NCBI GenBank assembly: GCA_002726415.1 | Contig: PBSU01000038.1 | Location: forward strand, 3,025 to 44,675 | Length of the DNA stretch: 41,651 nt | Reading direction: 5' to 3' | From: Acidiferrobacteraceae bacterium | GTDB taxonomy: Bacteria > Pseudomonadota > Gammaproteobacteria > Arenicellales > UBA868 | Part shown: one piece after another, positions 39,233 to 41,651 of the stretch | Layout of the letters: the number at the start of each line of letters is the position of its first letter | Numbering within the stretch: position 1 is the first letter of the stretch | Made by a program: the position numbers and the translations under genes | Notes under the pieces: model-generated | The model's database searches: none | The model's input: the letters and a program-made list of their open reading frames with translations, nothing else | What the model was told of the DNA's origin: nothing

Positions 39233-40858
39233 TCAATTTTTTTGACTGGTGATCATGCTTGAAATTTTTTCAGCCATCATGATGACAGGAGCATTTAGAT
39301 TTGCGGTCACATTATGGGGCATGATTGACGCATCTATAACACGCAGGCCTTCGGTGTTATGAACAAAGCCTTCTCCATTGGTTACGCTGTCGCCCCCAAC
39401 GCCCATTCGACATGTAGAACTCGGGTGGTATTCTGTTGACACATTCTGGCGGAGCCAGGCCAGAATTTCGGTGTCAGATTTAAGTTCAAAACCCGGTTCA
39501 ATTTCACCTCGACTCAGCCCGTTAAACGCATTTTGCGCTGCTATTTCGCGCGTCAGGCGAAGGCCATTCATCATGGCTCTACGATCGCTCTCGGAAGCGA
39601 AATAGTTATATACGATAGAAGGATAAATTGAAGGATCTGCTGATCTTAAACTAACACGCCCACGAGATTGGGGGCGCATCAATCCCATAGAGAACATGAA
39701 GCCATCATCAAAATTTGCCTTCGGATCGCCAAATTCAGCAGTGAGAGGATAAAACTCATGTTGAATGTCAGCGTAATCAACTTCTTCGGAAGATCGAAAA
39801 AAACAACCGGCTTCGCACATGGTTGAAGACCCTAACCCAGATTTAAACATTAGCCAACGTAAGCCGATGCCAAGTGGTCGGACTCCTCGGAAATGGTGAG
39901 ACAATGAAAGTCCACTTGGTGTCGCATACTGTATAGGCACAATGGGATGGTCCTCTAGGTAGTTTCCAACTGCAGGGACGTCAGCAACAACAGAGATACC
40001 ATGAGCAACAAGATGAGATGCAAGGCCGACTCCAGACAGCATTAACAAATGTGGGGAGCCTATGGCGCCCGCCGAAAGAATCACTTCATTCGTGGCTTCG
40101 TAGTATTTGGTTTGCCCTTTAGAGTACGTTTCGACACCTACTGCGCGCCTACCATCAAACCGAATCTTCCGTGTATGTGTATTTGTTAAAACAGTGAGGT
40201 TTTCTCGATGTCGAATTGGGTGTAAATAGGCTGTTGCTGTGCTACAGCGTTTTCCATTCTGAGTAAAACTTTGGGCGATATGGAATCCTTCCTGCTCAGC
40301 ACCATTCTGATCCCTTGTTATATCGTATCCTGCTTGTTTGCCAGCTTGCAGAAAAGCTTGGTAAAGCGGGTGTGTCGCACGACATCGCTCGATAGATTGC
40401 GGCCCACTACCGCCACGCCATTCACTGGGGCCGCCATCAAAAGTTTCCAATTTTTTGAAGTACGGTAAGCAGTGAGAAAACGACCAATCTAGGAGACCTT
40501 CTTTCGCCCAAGCGTCGTAATCTTTCGGGTTTCCACGATTAGCCACCATGCCATTGATAGACGAGGAGCCTCCAAGCACTTTGCCCCGATGCTGGAGGAT
40601 TTTTCTATTATTACAATAAGGCTCCGGCTCCCCGGTGAAGGCCCAATCAAATTTTGGATGGCGTGCTGCAATCGCTAGCGCTGCGGGCATTTGTAGAACT
40701 ATATGCCCATCTTCACCGCCGGCTTCTACCAGAAGCACTCGAAGGTCAGGGTGCTCGCTAAGTCGGTTAGCCACAACGCATCCTGCCGATCCTGCACCGA
40801 CGATAATGTAATCAAATACGCGCTTTTCCGATAACGATGAAGTTACGTTCCGTTTCAT
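39233..40858 (-). CDS. GMC-family oxidoreductase (choline dehydrogenase-like)
   Basis: FDYIIVGAGSAGCVVANRLSEHPDLRVLLVEAGG; GKVLGGSSSINGMVANRG; VIDASIMPHNVTANLNAPVIMMAEK; start 40858 preferred. Confidence 0.93.
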   Translation of the reverse strand: MKRNVTSSLSEKRVFDYIIVGAGSAGCVVANRLSEHPDLRVLLVEAGGEDGHIVLQMPAALAIAARHPKFDWAFTGEPEPYCNNRKILQHRGKVLGGSSSINGMVANRGNPKDYDAWAKEGLLDWSFSHCLPYFKKLETFDGGPSEWRGGSGPQSIERCRATHPLYQAFLQAGKQAGYDITRDQNGAEQEGFHIAQSFTQNGKRCSTATAYLHPIRHRENLTVLTNTHTRKIRFDGRRAVGVETYSKGQTKYYEATNEVILSAGAIGSPHLLMLSGVGLASHLVAHGISVVADVPAVGNYLEDHPIVPIQYATPSGLSLSHHFRGVRPLGIGLRWLMFKSGLGSSTMCEAGCFFRSSEEVDYADIQHEFYPLTAEFGDPKANFDDGFMFSMGLMRPQSRGRVSLRSADPSIYPSIVYNYFASESDRRAMMNGLRLTREIAAQNAFNGLSRGEIEPGFELKSDTEILAWLRQNVSTEYHPSSTCRMGVGGDSVTNGEGFVHNTEGLRVIDASIMPHNVTANLNAPVIMMAEKISSMITSQKN

Positions 40859-40978
40859 CCTAAATGAGTTTGGCTGTGCTCTTTGAATGAATAGCAATAC
40901 TAAATTTAGCAGCCATTAACATAGCGTTTATTGTGAAAGATCAATTAGCTAAAGTTGTGGTGACCAGATTGACCATGG

Positions 40979-41651
40979 CTATAACCTGTCGCGCAGGCCA
41001 TACCAGGTCAGGGCCAGTGCCAGCAGGGGTGAGCGGAAGGCGCCGCCTCCGGGAAAGCCTGGTGTCGGCAGGCGGTTGATAACATCAAATCGCGTAGCAA
41101 TTCCATCAATCGCTTCAGCGAGCATCGCCCCCGCACCCGTCGCCAATGCCACACCCGACCCAGAGTACCCGGATGCGGAGAACACATTGGGACCGTGGCG
41201 CTGAAAGTAAGGAAGCCGCGACATGGTTATGGCCAAAGTGCCACCCCAGCCAAAATCAATACGGGTATGCTTAAGGCCCGGGTAAATCTCCAGCATGGCC
41301 TTTCGAACGAATCCCTTGATGTCTTTTGGGAAACGATAGCCATAGCTCTCGCCACCGCCAAACAACATGCGATTATCGGCCGAACAACGAAAGTAATTGA
41401 CCACGAATCGTGAGTCCGAAACGCAGGCATTATTGGCAATCAACTGCCGGGCAATATCGTCACCAAGAGGCTCGGTCGCGATAATGTAGTTATTGATCGG
41501 CATGACATATCGGCCAATATTGCGCTCAAGCTCACCGACATACCCGTTACAGGCATAGATTACGTAACGCGCCTTGAGTCGACCCTGTGCCGTGTGTACC
41601 ACCGCGGGCGCACCCTTATCGACCCGACTCACTTCCGAGCACTCATATAAC
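40979..41651 (-). CDS. FAD-dependent oxidoreductase (DAO, gamma-glutamylputrescine oxidase-like), 5' end outside window
   Basis: YVIYACNGYVGELE, RFVVNYFRCSADNRMLFGGGESY, SGYSGSGVALATGAGAMLAEAI; reading frame stays open to the window edge. Confidence 0.85.
   Translation of the reverse strand, partial: LYECSEVSRVDKGAPAVVHTAQGRLKARYVIYACNGYVGELERNIGRYVMPINNYIIATEPLGDDIARQLIANNACVSDSRFVVNYFRCSADNRMLFGGGESYGYRFPKDIKGFVRKAMLEIYPGLKHTRIDFGWGGTLAITMSRLPYFQRHGPNVFSASGYSGSGVALATGAGAMLAEAIDGIATRFDVINRLPTPGFPGGGAFRSPLLALALTWYGLRDRL

Overview
Bacterial chromosomal window, probably from a gammaproteobacterium (inferred from gene content only). It is densely coding on both strands and metabolic/transport in character. 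No rRNA, tRNA, CRISPR array or intact transposon was recognised. Recognisable content, left to right: UPF0718/ArsP-like permease; CBS protein; TauE/SafE, AEC and two EamA transporters; class II aldolase; enoyl-CoA hydratase/SDR pair; methyltransferases; GFA protein; FAD-linked oxidase; UMF1-type MFS; GDPD; polyprenol-P-mannose synthase and GT87; TerB-like protein; upp; NadR-like ATPase; TPP riboswitch with thiBPQ; glutathione peroxidase; HAD phosphatase; orphan ABC ATPase; MacA/ATPase/permease efflux cluster; amidase; PhyH; argB; Hsp20 with a sigma32-type promoter; DAO; MmgE/PrpD; enoyl-CoA hydratase; CMD; GMC oxidoreductase; and a second FAD oxidoreductase cut by the window edge. The most interesting unexplained signals are: (1) a compact unannotated minus-strand unit at about 19032-19146 with an FNR-like box, a -10 at class II spacing, an anti-Shine-Dalgarno CUCCUCC segment and a strong intrinsic terminator, which is a candidate FNR-controlled sRNA; (2) a second FNR-like box with matching -10 before an unknown CxxC protein; (3) a MacA-type adaptor with a Spy/CpxP-like helical insertion; (4) paired GGG/CCC palindromes before divergent GFA and methyltransferase genes; (5) a TPP riboswitch with legible switching helices; (6) decayed genes missing from the ORF track. 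All promoter, RNA and structure calls were read by eye and not computed.
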